Source: Candidatus Nitrosotenuis aquarius (GTDB lineage: Archaea; Thermoproteota; Nitrososphaeria; Nitrososphaerales; Nitrosopumilaceae). From it: a stretch of DNA of 64,000 nt. A model generated the notes under the pieces. The model searched no databases, was not told where the DNA came from, and worked only from the letters and a program-made list of their open reading frames with translations. This document shows positions 52,417 to 61,358 of this stretch, one piece after another; the stretch's first letter is position 1, and every line of letters starts with the position of its first letter. The translations under genes and the position numbers were made by a program. The stretch spans positions 1,633,208 through 1,697,207 of the forward strand of contig NZ_CP024808.1 of NCBI RefSeq assembly GCF_002787055.1. Direction: 5' to 3'.

Positions 52417-53166
52417 ATGAATCTTGGTGTGTTGTTGGAAAAAATCAAATCTGCAATAACGCAAACTGTGCCGTCTAAAAAAATTGGAATTGCATTTTCT
52501 GGCGGAGTTGACAGCACCCTGATTGCCAAACTATGCAACATAATGAATTATGATGTTACATTACTCACAATAGGATTTGCAGACTCACATGACATTAAAT
52601 TTGCAAAACAAGTCAACGAATTTCTCAAATTACCACATCATGTCTTGGAGATAAATCCTGACGAGTTTGATTCCATTTCAAAAAAAATCAACACCACAAT
52701 AAACACTGACAATCTGTCTTGGAATGAAAACAGTATTGCATTTTATCATGTATCCAAGCTTGCACAAAGTCTTGGGTTGGATATGGTGGTAACGGCAAAT
52801 GGAATAGATGAGTTGTTTTGTGGCTATAATGGGTACCGGGACGCAATAAAACAAGGAAATGATGCCGTAATGGTTCTGATGGATGCCAAGCTAGACAATG
52901 AAATCAATATGATGAGAGCAATAAATCAGATCTGCTTTGAGTTTGGCGTCAAAATAGTCCAACCGTTATTGTCTGAGGATTTTATCAAATTTGCCAAGAC
53001 CATTCCAATAGATCAGAAAATTACAGATGAAAATGATCTGCAAAGAAAGCACATTATACGAAAGCTTGCCATTGAAGTGGGCGTTCCGGATTTGTCTGCA
53101 AATGCAAGAAAAAAGGCATTACAGTATGGCTCTATGATTCACAAAGCACTGCTAAAGTCTAGATGA
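52417..53166 (+). CDS. Asparagine-synthase-like ATP pyrophosphatase (no glutaminase domain)
   Basis: 249 residues. PP-loop [15 protein letters not shown] near residue 25 and [16 protein letters not shown] match the synthetase domain of asparagine synthase B. No glutaminase domain is fused, so it may use free ammonia (inference, interesting in an ammonia-rich cell) or adenylate another substrate. Last 8 bases overlap the convergent purB gene. Confidence 0.8.
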   Translation: MNLGVLLEKIKSAITQTVPSKKIGIAFSGGVDSTLIAKLCNIMNYDVTLLTIGFADSHDIKFAKQVNEFLKLPHHVLEINPDEFDSISKKINTTINTDNLSWNENSIAFYHVSKLAQSLGLDMVVTANGIDELFCGYNGYRDAIKQGNDAVMVLMDAKLDNEINMMRAINQICFEFGVKIVQPLLSEDFIKFAKTIPIDQKITDENDLQRKHIIRKLAIEVGVPDLSANARKKALQYGSMIHKALLKSR

Positions 53167-54520
53167 ATTTTTTGCAGATTTTATTTACTGTATTGTTTAC
53201 GTTTGTGATTATTTGAGGCGCTGCACCCAAGTGGCTTTGCGGCGTAAATATTTCGTCTATTTCACTTTCTGTTAGCTTTGATGAAACGGCTTTGTCGTTT
53301 TTGATTGCATCAGAGTAATCGATTCCCTTGTCATGGGCTTCAAATGCAACTCGCTGGACATCTCTATATGCAACAAATCTTGGAACGCCTTTTTTGATCA
53401 AGGCCTCCAAGACAAATTCTGCAAAGATTTGCCCTTTGGTGACATACAGGTTTTGCTCTATCTTTTCCGTGTTTACTCGTAACTTGTCAATGATTCTGAG
53501 CATCGTCTCTAGCATTTCATCAAGCAAAATGGAGCACATTGGTATTGTGAATCTCTCGTTTGCCGAGTTTGATAGGTCTCGCTCATGCCATAGGGGGATG
53601 TTTTCAAATGATGCGCTCATCTGACTGCGCAATAACTTTGACAGTGATGATATTCGCTCACTTTTGATTGGGTTTCTCTTGACTGGAACTGCACTGCTTC
53701 CCATCTGACCTTCCTTGAAATGCTCTGCCACTTCGGCGATTTCGGTTCTCTGCAAATTTCTAATCTCTATTGAGATTTTTTCTAGTGTGCTTCCAATTAG
53801 AGCAAGCTGAAAAACATATTCTGCGTATCGCTCTCGCGGTATGATCTGAGTGGTGACCTCTACTGGGAACAATCCTAGCCTTTTTGAGACTCGTCTTTGG
53901 ACCTCGATTGCCTTTGCACCCATTAGTGAGCCAGTACCTACTACACCAAGTGTCTTGCACAACAGAACTCGCTTTTTTATCTCTTCGATTCGCTCTACGT
54001 GTTTTGCCATCTCGGATGCCCAGTTTGCGAATTTTAATCCAAATGAAATGATACTTGCGTGCTGGCCGTGCGTTCGTCCAACTGCTGGAACCTCTCTGTG
54101 CTCTATTGCCTTTTTTGCCAAAAGCAGAGCCAGTCTTGCGACCTTTGGCTCTATTATTGCTAGTGCGTCTCTCATCTGCATTGATGTGCTGGTATCAACC
54201 AAGTCGTTGCTTGTTAAACCATAGTGAATCCACGGCCTTGCATTTACTTGGCATTTCTCACTTAGTGCTTCTACCAGAGCAGCAGTGTCATGATCTGATT
54301 TTGCCTCTAGCTGCTTTACCCGCTTGGCAGAGATTTTACCGGATCTTGATGCGGCAAAAATGTTTTGGGCAGATTTTTTTGGAATCATGCCAATTTCTCC
54401 CTGTGAAATGGCAGCTGCTCCCTCGATTTGCAACTGATAGTCTATTTTTTTCTGATCATCAAAGACAGCAAGCATCTCTTTTGTGCCATATCGGCCGCTG
54501 TCAATTGGTAAAATAGGCAA
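53159..54520 (-). CDS. purB: Adenylosuccinate lyase
   Basis: 453 residues. The fumarase-superfamily signature GSSAVPVKRNPIKSE near residue 275 and GRTHGQHA near 150 identify PurB. It acts twice in purine synthesis (SAICAR and adenylosuccinate cleavage). Single-gene unit. Confidence 0.96.
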   Translation of the reverse strand: MPILPIDSGRYGTKEMLAVFDDQKKIDYQLQIEGAAAISQGEIGMIPKKSAQNIFAASRSGKISAKRVKQLEAKSDHDTAALVEALSEKCQVNARPWIHYGLTSNDLVDTSTSMQMRDALAIIEPKVARLALLLAKKAIEHREVPAVGRTHGQHASIISFGLKFANWASEMAKHVERIEEIKKRVLLCKTLGVVGTGSLMGAKAIEVQRRVSKRLGLFPVEVTTQIIPRERYAEYVFQLALIGSTLEKISIEIRNLQRTEIAEVAEHFKEGQMGSSAVPVKRNPIKSERISSLSKLLRSQMSASFENIPLWHERDLSNSANERFTIPMCSILLDEMLETMLRIIDKLRVNTEKIEQNLYVTKGQIFAEFVLEALIKKGVPRFVAYRDVQRVAFEAHDKGIDYSDAIKNDKAVSSKLTESEIDEIFTPQSHLGAAPQIITNVNNTVNKICKKFI

Positions 54521-54593
54521 TAATTAACTTTGGAATCGTATCAAAAATAAATCTACTTATGATTTAAATTGCAACCAAACAGCTTAATCGATA

Positions 54594-56042
54594 ATGTCAG
54601 GTATTACACCAAAAAAAATTCGAGATAACGTATACCAAATAGATGCTGATTCCAGCAAGGGCATGAAGGTTCCAGTCACAATTTACGCAGACGAAGGACT
54701 AATTGCAAAAATGATGACTGACAGGACTCTATCTCAGGCAATGAATGTGGCAACTCTGCCAGGAATCCAAGGCAGTGCAGTGGTTCTGCCAGACGGACAC
54801 GAAGGATATGGATTTCCAGTGGGTGGCGTTGCAGCAATGGATGCAGAAGAGGGAATGATCAGCCCTGGGGGTGTCGGCTATGATATCAACTGTGGTGTCA
54901 GATTACTGAGAATGAATTTATCAGAAAAAGAGGTTAGGCCAAAACTAAAGGAACTAGTAACAGACCTTTTCAATTCAATTCCTTCAGGCGTTGGCTCCGA
55001 AGGCGCAATCAAGCTAAACTATTCTCAATTAGACGAGGTTCTAGTTCGCGGCGTGAACTGGGCAATTGATCACGGTTATGGAACCGAAGACGATGCCGAT
55101 GTCTGCGAAGAAAACGGCCAAATAAAAAATGCAGACCCAAGCAAAGTATCCAATACCGCAAGAAAGCGAGGCGCACCACAGCTAGGAAGTCTTGGCTCTG
55201 GCAATCATTTCCTTGAGGTGCAAAAAATAGAAAAAATCTATGACGAAGAGGCGGCAAAAAGAATGGGGATCCAAGAAGGAAACGTTACAGTTTTGATTCA
55301 CTGCGGCTCTAGGGGATTTGGCCACCAGATCTGCTCTGATTATCTACGGGTATCAGAACAAGCTTTACGAAAATACAACATCGATCTGCCAGACAGAGAG
55401 CTTGCATGCGTGCCAAACACATCCGAAGAGGGTGAATCATATCGAAAAGCAATGTTTGCCGCACTGAATTTTGCGTGGAGCAACAGACAGATGCTGACTC
55501 ACTGGACTAGAAAATCATTTGAGCGAGTCTTCAAGAGCACAGAGGCAGACTTGGATATGAAGCTAGTATATGACGTTGCACACAATATTGCCAAGGTTGA
55601 AAAGCACAAAATTGACGGCAAAGAAAAATCAGTAGTAGTTCACCGCAAAGGTGCAACTAGAGCATTTCCTGCAAACAGGGATGAAATTCCATCAAAGTAC
55701 AGAGACCTGGGCCAACCTGTTTTGATTCCAGGTTCAATGGGAACTGGCAGCTGGATTTTGCTTGGCAAGCCAAACTCGATGAGCCTAAGCTTTGGTTCTA
55801 CTGCGCACGGTGCAGGACGAATGATGTCACGCTCAAAGGCGAGGCGCGACTTTACAGAAGAACAGGTAAAAAAATCACTAAGTGATAAAGGAATTTTCAT
55901 AAAATCATTGACTAGGGATGGCGTAGTCGAAGAGACACCAGAGGCGTACAAAGACGTGGATGCAGTAGTAAACGTATCACATGAGTTAGGAATTGCAACC
56001 AAGGTGGCAAAGCTAGTCCCAATTGGCGTGATAAAGGGTTGA
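54594..56042 (+). CDS. rtcB: RNA-splicing ligase RtcB
   Basis: 482 residues, without intein. Motifs: GGVGYDINCGVRLLR, LGSLGSGNHFLEVQ, HCGSRGFGHQI and the C-terminal HGAGR (guanylylated His). Joins tRNA exons after BHB endonuclease cleavage, so it directly serves the intron-containing tRNA genes of this window. Overlaps the PDCD5 gene by 4 bases. Confidence 0.97.
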   Translation: MSGITPKKIRDNVYQIDADSSKGMKVPVTIYADEGLIAKMMTDRTLSQAMNVATLPGIQGSAVVLPDGHEGYGFPVGGVAAMDAEEGMISPGGVGYDINCGVRLLRMNLSEKEVRPKLKELVTDLFNSIPSGVGSEGAIKLNYSQLDEVLVRGVNWAIDHGYGTEDDADVCEENGQIKNADPSKVSNTARKRGAPQLGSLGSGNHFLEVQKIEKIYDEEAAKRMGIQEGNVTVLIHCGSRGFGHQICSDYLRVSEQALRKYNIDLPDRELACVPNTSEEGESYRKAMFAALNFAWSNRQMLTHWTRKSFERVFKSTEADLDMKLVYDVAHNIAKVEKHKIDGKEKSVVVHRKGATRAFPANRDEIPSKYRDLGQPVLIPGSMGTGSWILLGKPNSMSLSFGSTAHGAGRMMSRSKARRDFTEEQVKKSLSDKGIFIKSLTRDGVVEETPEAYKDVDAVVNVSHELGIATKVAKLVPIGVIKG

Positions 56043-56440
56043 GCGAAGACAGAGAACTAGAAGCACTCAAGGCAAGGCGCCTAGCAGAGATGAGAAAAAA
56101 CATTGCGTCCCAGTCTCAAAAACAAGAAAAAACACAGGCTGCAGCCCAGCCATCATATAGGGAAATTGTGATTTCTCATCTTGGATATCGAGGAATGGAG
56201 GTACTGCAAAATGCCGAATCACAATTCCCAAATGAGGCAAAAATGGTAATTGATAGGCTAGGCCAATTGTTTCAGACTGGAGAAATAAATGAAGAAATCG
56301 ACGGCGGACAGCTCTTGGCATTGTTCAGATCAGTTGGAATCCATGTGCGAATGCAAACCAAGATCAACATCGAGCAAGACGGAAAATTCGTCTCACTATC
56401 AGATAAGCTAAGCAAGACTGATGAAAATGAAAATATTTGA
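56039..56440 (+). CDS. PDCD5-family DNA-binding protein
   Basis: 133 residues starting at TTG 56039. The N-terminal LEALKARRLAEMRKN helix and following helical bundle match the archaeal PDCD5/TFAR19 family. A C-terminal stretch (~105-133) differs from the usual basic tail. Cotranscribed with rtcB. Confidence 0.8.
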   Translation: MSEDRELEALKARRLAEMRKNIASQSQKQEKTQAAAQPSYREIVISHLGYRGMEVLQNAESQFPNEAKMVIDRLGQLFQTGEINEEIDGGQLLALFRSVGIHVRMQTKINIEQDGKFVSLSDKLSKTDENENI

Positions 56441-56735
56441 AGTAAGCTCGACTGATTTTCTAGAAGACAAGCGCCTGATTAACAACGCGTTAGCAGACAT
56501 GGCGTCACAGTTTGGCCTGCCAAATGACTTTGTGTTTGGCGAGCCCACATCGCGATTTGGCTGGACATTTTTTCGACTCTGGATAAAGCCAAGCTTGCAA
56601 GAGGCAATAAACCAAAAATTCGATGATATGATCCGAAGGTACAAAGGCAAGCCTGAAGAAAAATTTACTTTTTTTATTGCGGATTATTTTCAAGCCAAAG
56701 GCTGTAAAACCAAAGTAAAGCTGATTGATGCCTAG
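56427..56735 (+). CDS. Hypothetical protein downstream of rtcB-PDCD5
   Basis: 102 residues from the ATG at 56427 (56421 possible). Mixed alpha/beta, with a conserved-looking [20 protein letters not shown] segment. Overlaps PDCD5 and, convergently, rps11 by 4 bases. No family recognised. Confidence 0.6.
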   Translation: MKIFEVSSTDFLEDKRLINNALADMASQFGLPNDFVFGEPTSRFGWTFFRLWIKPSLQEAINQKFDDMIRRYKGKPEEKFTFFIADYFQAKGCKTKVKLIDA

Positions 56736-57130
56736 ACTCTTCTTCCTCTCTTTCCACCCTTCTTTCGTGTGGTGTCGTGAGGAATTGGTGTGACATCGTC
56801 GATTCGACCGATTTTGAATCCGCCTCTTGCCAGTGCTCTAATGGCTGCTTGTGCACCAGGTCCTGGAACTCGAGAGCCTACGCCGCCTACTGCTCGCACT
56901 CTGATATGAAAGCCAGTAAAGCCTTTTGCCTTTGCTGCCTCTACTACTGCGTTTGATGATTTCATTGCAGCAAATGGGGATGATTCGTATCTGTCAGCTG
57001 TTACGTGCACACCGCCGGAGCTGATTGCCACGGTTTCCGCGCCAGTAAGATCAGTCATGTGTACTATGGTATTGTTGTAGCTACTATAGATGTGAGCAAT
57101 ACCCCACTTGTCGACTTGTTCTTCTGACAT
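56732..57130 (-). CDS. rps11: 30S ribosomal protein S11 (uS11)
   Basis: 132 residues. [33 protein letters not shown] and the C-terminal [17 protein letters not shown] are uS11 signatures. Located on the platform of the small subunit. Standing alone here rather than in an S13-S4-S11 cluster. Confidence 0.97.
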   Translation of the reverse strand: MSEEQVDKWGIAHIYSSYNNTIVHMTDLTGAETVAISSGGVHVTADRYESSPFAAMKSSNAVVEAAKAKGFTGFHIRVRAVGGVGSRVPGPGAQAAIRALARGGFKIGRIDDVTPIPHDTTRKKGGKRGRRV

Positions 57131-57186
57131 TGGTTACCCAAAGTTTGGTGGTTTTAAAAAGCTATGTCGGCTAGCTGAGCGGCAAA

Positions 57187-58131
57187 TTATGTAAAATGCC
57201 GCCATCCCTTGTTTTTGATTGGGATTTGCTTTTTTCCAGACTGTAAAAAGACACCTTTGCCGCTTTGCACATGGCCAATCTGAATCAGACTTATCTTGCA
57301 CTTTTTGGCAATCTTTTCCAGTCTTGGCAGGTTTTTTTGGGAAACGGTTGCGACTATCTCGTATTCTTCTCCAGAGTTAAACACAAGATCTAGGGGATTT
57401 TTCCTGTTTGCCCTTGCAAATTCATCCAATCCGTTTTCTTTTGGTATGGTACTAATGACAAATTTCTTTTTGCTTGCACTTGCAAGCTCTATCAGAGTAG
57501 TTGATAGCCCATCACTAGAATCCATTGAGGAATCAAGATACTTTGAGGCCAAAACGCCAAATTTGAGCTGCGGTCTTGGCTCTATGACAGAATTGATGGC
57601 ATCTTTTCTGAATTTGCCGCTAGATCTGCCATTCTTTAGCAAAATACCCAGGCCTGCCCCTGTCTTGCCAAATGTTCCGGTGGTGATTATGATGTCGCCG
57701 ACTTTGGCGCCGCTTCGTGGAGTTATTTTCTTGGCAACACCAAACAACATGACTGAAATCACGATTTCCTTTGCCTCGTTTGTGTCTCCGCCAAGAATTT
57801 TTACGCCAAACTGCCTTGACGCCTCTCTGAACCCAGATGCGAGTCTTACTAGTTTTGTTCTTGGATAGTTGCGCGGCAACGACACGGAAATGATTCCGTG
57901 CTTTGGCTTTACCCCCTTTGATGCAAAATCGCTTAGCGGTGCAACCATGCTTTTTTTGGCAATCTGCTCTGGACTCATCTGTGGTGGAACATCCGTGCTT
58001 TGTACCAGTGTGTCTGTTTTGATTACGCCAAAATTTTTGCCTAGGCGAAATATTTCCACATCTTCATGAGTAGTTGAGACTAGATTTTTCTGTAAAATGG
58101 AAATTATCTTTTTTTCATCTAGCTTGGTCAT
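57187..58131 (-). CDS. thiL: Thiamine-monophosphate kinase
   Basis: 314 residues, AIR-synthase-type fold: TDTLVQSTDVPP (metal loop), LGGDTNEAKE, SMDSSDGLSTTL. Makes thiamine diphosphate, cofactor of the transketolase in this window. Its start overlaps the phosphohexomutase gene by 17 bases. Confidence 0.93.
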   Translation of the reverse strand: MTKLDEKKIISILQKNLVSTTHEDVEIFRLGKNFGVIKTDTLVQSTDVPPQMSPEQIAKKSMVAPLSDFASKGVKPKHGIISVSLPRNYPRTKLVRLASGFREASRQFGVKILGGDTNEAKEIVISVMLFGVAKKITPRSGAKVGDIIITTGTFGKTGAGLGILLKNGRSSGKFRKDAINSVIEPRPQLKFGVLASKYLDSSMDSSDGLSTTLIELASASKKKFVISTIPKENGLDEFARANRKNPLDLVFNSGEEYEIVATVSQKNLPRLEKIAKKCKISLIQIGHVQSGKGVFLQSGKKQIPIKNKGWRHFT

Positions 58132-59407
58132 GGCTTTGTCTTGTTAGGATGGTGATCTCTTTTTGAATCTGTTGAGCCTTGCTCAAGTCATTTGACTCTA
58201 CAGATATTCTGATAATGTCCTCGGTGTTTGACTTTCTAACCAATGCCCAAGTGTCTTCGTCTATTGTGACTTTGATTCCATCAATAGTGATCGTTCTTCC
58301 AAATTTTTGCCTTAGCTTCTTTTCTAGTATGACAAGTGTTTTGTCGTGCAGGTGTGATTCAACATCAATTTTGGTTCGAAGCTGATGATAACTAGCAACA
58401 AACTCTATTACTTTATCGATTATTTTTTTGCCAGTCATTGCAGCAATTAGTCCCGATGTCAAAATTCCGTCCCGGCACATGTTAAATTCTGGCAGAATAA
58501 ATCCACCACTGCTTCCCTCGCCTCCTGCTTGGCACCTTTGCTTTAACATTGCATCAATGACGTTTGCCTCGCCGACCTTTGAGCGAACCACTGAACCTCC
58601 ATGTTCTTTGATGTATTTTTCGACTGCAATGCTGGTATCTATGCTAAGACAGAATTTCTTGTAGCCTAGTTCTAGTGCCTTGATGACACCTAATGCAAGT
58701 GTAGTGTCAGGTGATTGCTTTTTGCCGTCTTTTACAACTACTAGTCTGTCACCATCAAGATCAAAGGCAAACCCGATGTCGTTCTTTTTGCTTGCAGAAA
58801 CCAACTGTGTAAGCTTGTCTGCTGTCGGGTCTGGGCCACGGCTAGCGGATTTTTCATTAATGATATGTACCTGGCATCCTAGTTTTTTTAAAAGCAGGGG
58901 GGCAACATTTGCCGCAGCTCCTCCTCCGATGTCTATTGCTATCTTAGGTGAGTGTCTTATTTTGCCGATAATTTCTACCGCATCGTCCACATAACTTGAG
59001 GTGATTTTGTGTTCTGTACCAAATTTTGCGATTTTATGTTGCTTTTTCTTGATGATGTGGGCAAATTCCCGTTCATTTGGCCCGCGACCGTTTATGATGA
59101 ATTTCAGACCATTCCATTGCAGTGGATTGTGTGATGACGTGATTATCAGTCCTGCATCATATTTTCTTGCCTCTCGGAATACCACTGGGGTTGGCACCAT
59201 TCCCAAATTGTACACGTCGATTCCGCACTCTAGGAGGGCGGCTATTGCAACACTACTTACCATCTCCCTTGACGGCCTAGTGTCATGTCCTACGACGCAC
59301 TTTTTTGATGGTATTGCATGGGCAAAGTTTCTACAAAACTCCAAAACATCTGGAAGCGTCAGATCGTCTCCGAAAATTCCGCGAATCCCAGAAATGGATT
59401 TTTTCAA
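58115..59407 (-). CDS. Phosphohexomutase (phosphoglucosamine/phosphomannomutase)
   Basis: 430 residues with all four domains. Active-site Ser in ITSSHNPLQWNG near 92, metal loop DLDGDRLV near 217, sugar loop GEGSSGGF near 300. Interconverts hexose 1- and 6-phosphates for glycan or N-glycan precursors. GlmM or ManB cannot be told apart by sequence alone. Confidence 0.92.
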   Translation of the reverse strand: MKKSISGIRGIFGDDLTLPDVLEFCRNFAHAIPSKKCVVGHDTRPSREMVSSVAIAALLECGIDVYNLGMVPTPVVFREARKYDAGLIITSSHNPLQWNGLKFIINGRGPNEREFAHIIKKKQHKIAKFGTEHKITSSYVDDAVEIIGKIRHSPKIAIDIGGGAAANVAPLLLKKLGCQVHIINEKSASRGPDPTADKLTQLVSASKKNDIGFAFDLDGDRLVVVKDGKKQSPDTTLALGVIKALELGYKKFCLSIDTSIAVEKYIKEHGGSVVRSKVGEANVIDAMLKQRCQAGGEGSSGGFILPEFNMCRDGILTSGLIAAMTGKKIIDKVIEFVASYHQLRTKIDVESHLHDKTLVILEKKLRQKFGRTITIDGIKVTIDEDTWALVRKSNTEDIIRISVESNDLSKAQQIQKEITILTRQSHDQAR

Positions 59408-59459
59408 TGGTCAGAAACCTGAAATGCTTTTTATAAACTCTGATAACACTGCCCTCCAT

Positions 59460-59533
59460 GCCTCGATAGCTCAGCCTGGTAGAGCGAAAGTTTCGTAAAC
59501 TTTAGGTCGTGGGTCCAAATCCCACTCGGGGCT
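59460..59533 (+). tRNA. tRNA-Thr(CGT) with C55
   Basis: Acceptor GCCTCGA/TCGGGGC, anticodon stem AAAGT/ACTTT with loop TTCGTAA (anticodon CGT), T stem GTGGG/CCCAC. The T loop reads TCCAAAT, so position 55 is C instead of the nearly universal T. A TATA box TTTTTATAAA lies at about 59430-59439. No intron. Confidence 0.92.
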
Positions 59534-59549
59534 TCTTTACGATCAAAAA

Positions 59550-59627
59550 TTATTCATCAAGGGTTTCGATGTCGACTTCAAGTTCTTTGGCGAGACCTTC
59601 CCACCATTTGTTAGTCTGCTCTGTCAT
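59550..59627 (-). CDS. 25-residue acidic microprotein
   Basis: The ATG at 59627 (minus strand) encodes MTEQTNKWWEGLAKELEVDI followed by ETLDE. Probably a single amphipathic helix. CTATAAAG on the minus strand at about 59652-59659 is TATA-like, 25-32 bases upstream. Function unknown. Confidence 0.45.
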   Translation of the reverse strand: MTEQTNKWWEGLAKELEVDIETLDE

Positions 59628-59705
59628 ACTCCCCAAAAAATATCATAAAATGCTCCTTTATAGATCTGTCGGTTTGTGATCAGTACAGCATGATCCACTG
59701 ATCAG

Positions 59706-59876
59706 CTAAGCTTGTTTTCGTTTTCTTTTTGCGCGGTTGTACATTATGATTGCAAGTGCGCCGCCTGCGCATCCCCAAAACACTGGCCATCGAAGCGGAT
59801 CATTTGTCATACCAACAAAAGAATAGATCGTTCCGCCAATTAGTGCGAATCCGATTAGCTCAAGGACCTTGCTCAT
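59706..59876 (-). CDS. 56-residue two-helix membrane protein
   Basis: MSKVLELIGFALIGGTIYSF begins the frame. Two membrane helices (~6-22 and ~30-46) and a strongly basic end (NRAKRKRKQA). Divergent from the similar small protein at 59927. Function unknown. Confidence 0.65.
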   Translation of the reverse strand: MSKVLELIGFALIGGTIYSFVGMTNDPLRWPVFWGCAGGALAIIMYNRAKRKRKQA

Positions 59877-59926
59877 AAGAGGCAGAATAATCGAAAAGAT
59901 ATATTGTTTGTTTGCTGTCTGATATT

Positions 59927-60097
59927 GTGGACAAGTATCTCCTAATGATGCTAATTGTTCTGACGATGGGAATGGGATTTGCCATTTTCAAGGAGCCCCC
60001 AAGCCTGGAATTGTTTTATGCGCAGCTGGCAGGGGCATTCATCATAGTTGGATATTCTACATACAAGGAACGAAAAACTCGAAAAAGTTCTAAATAG
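59927..60097 (+). CDS. 56-residue two-helix membrane protein
   Basis: Start taken at GTG 59927 because AGATATATT (59898-59906) is a TATA box about 26 bases before; a TTG at 59912 would add five residues. Two helices (~4-20 and ~31-47) and a basic end (KERKTRKSSK). Size and layout mirror the divergent gene at 59706-59876, so the two may work together. Confidence 0.65.
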   Translation: MDKYLLMMLIVLTMGMGFAIFKEPPSLELFYAQLAGAFIIVGYSTYKERKTRKSSK

Positions 60098-60099
60098 TA

Positions 60100-60381
60100 C
60101 TAAAGATCTAGACCGAAGCCTTGTGCCAAGTCATGGAATCGCTTGTAAGATTCTAGGTATTGTCTTCCTTTTGGTGTGATGACATAGGTGTTCTTTCCAT
60201 CAAACTCGATTTTGTTTATCAGTCCTGCTCCAGTCAAGTTTTCAATGAACTTGGCTAGTCGAGAGTGTGACAGATTTGCTTGTGTTAGAAGCGATGTTAC
60301 CTTGATTCCCTCTTGTCCACACTGTTCAGTAGCTGTTAGCAGATCTGCTACTATTTGCATACTGGTACGATATGTGGCCAT
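60100..60381 (-). CDS. Winged-helix transcriptional regulator
   Basis: 93 residues, a single winged helix (MQIVADLLTATE, VTSLLTQANLSHSRLAKFIE recognition region, NTYVITPKGRQYLESYK wing). This stand-alone type is numerous in ammonia-oxidising archaea. Target unknown. Confidence 0.88.
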   Translation of the reverse strand: MATYRTSMQIVADLLTATEQCGQEGIKVTSLLTQANLSHSRLAKFIENLTGAGLINKIEFDGKNTYVITPKGRQYLESYKRFHDLAQGFGLDL

Positions 60382-60465
60382 TGTACTTCGAGTGTAATTC
60401 TAGGATATAAGGGTATTAACCTTTCTCACGATTGCTTAATAACCAAACACAAACCCCCGAACAAA

Positions 60466-61032
60466 GTGTCCGGTACGATTGCTTGGTATGATGATTTTCT
60501 TGGCGTGGCCTATAGGTATTTTGATCTGCGAATGAATGTGGTTCCGCTCTTTTCTGATCGGAAAAAGGCAACCGACATCTGGAACGAATACGTCCATTGG
60601 TGGGGCGACCATGACATCAAACTGAGATTCGTAGAGACGGGCGATCATTACTGGTTTATTGTCGCATCTGAAACCAGAAGACCGGGCCACAACATGGCAT
60701 TTTTCAAGCTGTTGCCCAAGTCTGCTCACTATGCCAGATTCAAAAAGGGACATCTGGGTGAGGCGTACTTTAGGTTTGCAACCTATTCACAAAAAGAAGA
60801 AAAAGACGTCAAGGACGATGCAGTGTGTAACTGTACACACACCAAAGAAGATCATGACGGCAAGTGCCAAGCAGACGGATGCGGCTGTGAACAGTTCCAA
60901 ACATTTGAACTCCGACTGCTCAAGAAAAAGAAGACTGTAACTGACATCAAATTCCTAGAGGAAAAAGATGTCAAGGACGACCCTGTTGCATGGAATTGCC
61001 TTTATGTGAACAAGTACAAAAATTCTGCCTAG
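60466..61032 (+). CDS. Hypothetical protein with a C-x-C-x-H...C-x-C metal motif
   Basis: 188 residues from GTG 60466 (VSGTIAWYDDFLGVAYRYFD), placed 28 bases behind CTTAATAA (60434-60441); a longer frame to 60355 would pass the promoter and overlap the winged-helix gene. The N-terminal ~110 residues are aromatic-rich. Around residues 116-140, CNCTHTKEDHDGKC and GCGCEQF form a compact Cys/His cluster likely to bind zinc. Function unknown. Confidence 0.65.
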   Translation: MSGTIAWYDDFLGVAYRYFDLRMNVVPLFSDRKKATDIWNEYVHWWGDHDIKLRFVETGDHYWFIVASETRRPGHNMAFFKLLPKSAHYARFKKGHLGEAYFRFATYSQKEEKDVKDDAVCNCTHTKEDHDGKCQADGCGCEQFQTFELRLLKKKKTVTDIKFLEEKDVKDDPVAWNCLYVNKYKNSA

Positions 61033-61200
61033 TTATTTTTCGTCCATGCTGACTCGGACATGTTCGCCGGGATAGTGCTCATAGATCTTTTGTGAATAAC
61101 ATTTGCCGCACAAAACTCCTTTGATGTTCCATTCCGGCATTCCCACGTATTTGTGTGGCACTGGTCCTTTGCATAATGCGCATTTGTCTGCGTCAGCCAA
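61033..61200 (-). CDS. 55-residue zinc-ribbon protein
   Basis: TTG start at 61200, 26 bases behind TTTATATAG (61222-61230 on the minus strand). CALC near the N-terminus (C7, C10) and CGKC (C31, C34) make a single zinc ribbon; the rest is polar. Adjacent to, and convergent with, the previous gene (stop codons abut). Function unknown. Confidence 0.65.
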   Translation of the reverse strand: MADADKCALCKGPVPHKYVGMPEWNIKGVLCGKCYSQKIYEHYPGEHVRVSMDEK

Positions 61201-61358
61201 GCAATGTGGATTTTTTTGTGTCTATATAAAAATCATGGCCATTTTTTGGTGTGATCAAAAAATTTGTTAAATAATGGTGTGTCTCAGAAAAAGCTGCGGT
61301 AGATTGTCTGGCCATTGTAAATCTCCTGCAATTTTTACCATGGCTGGCAACTATCGCT

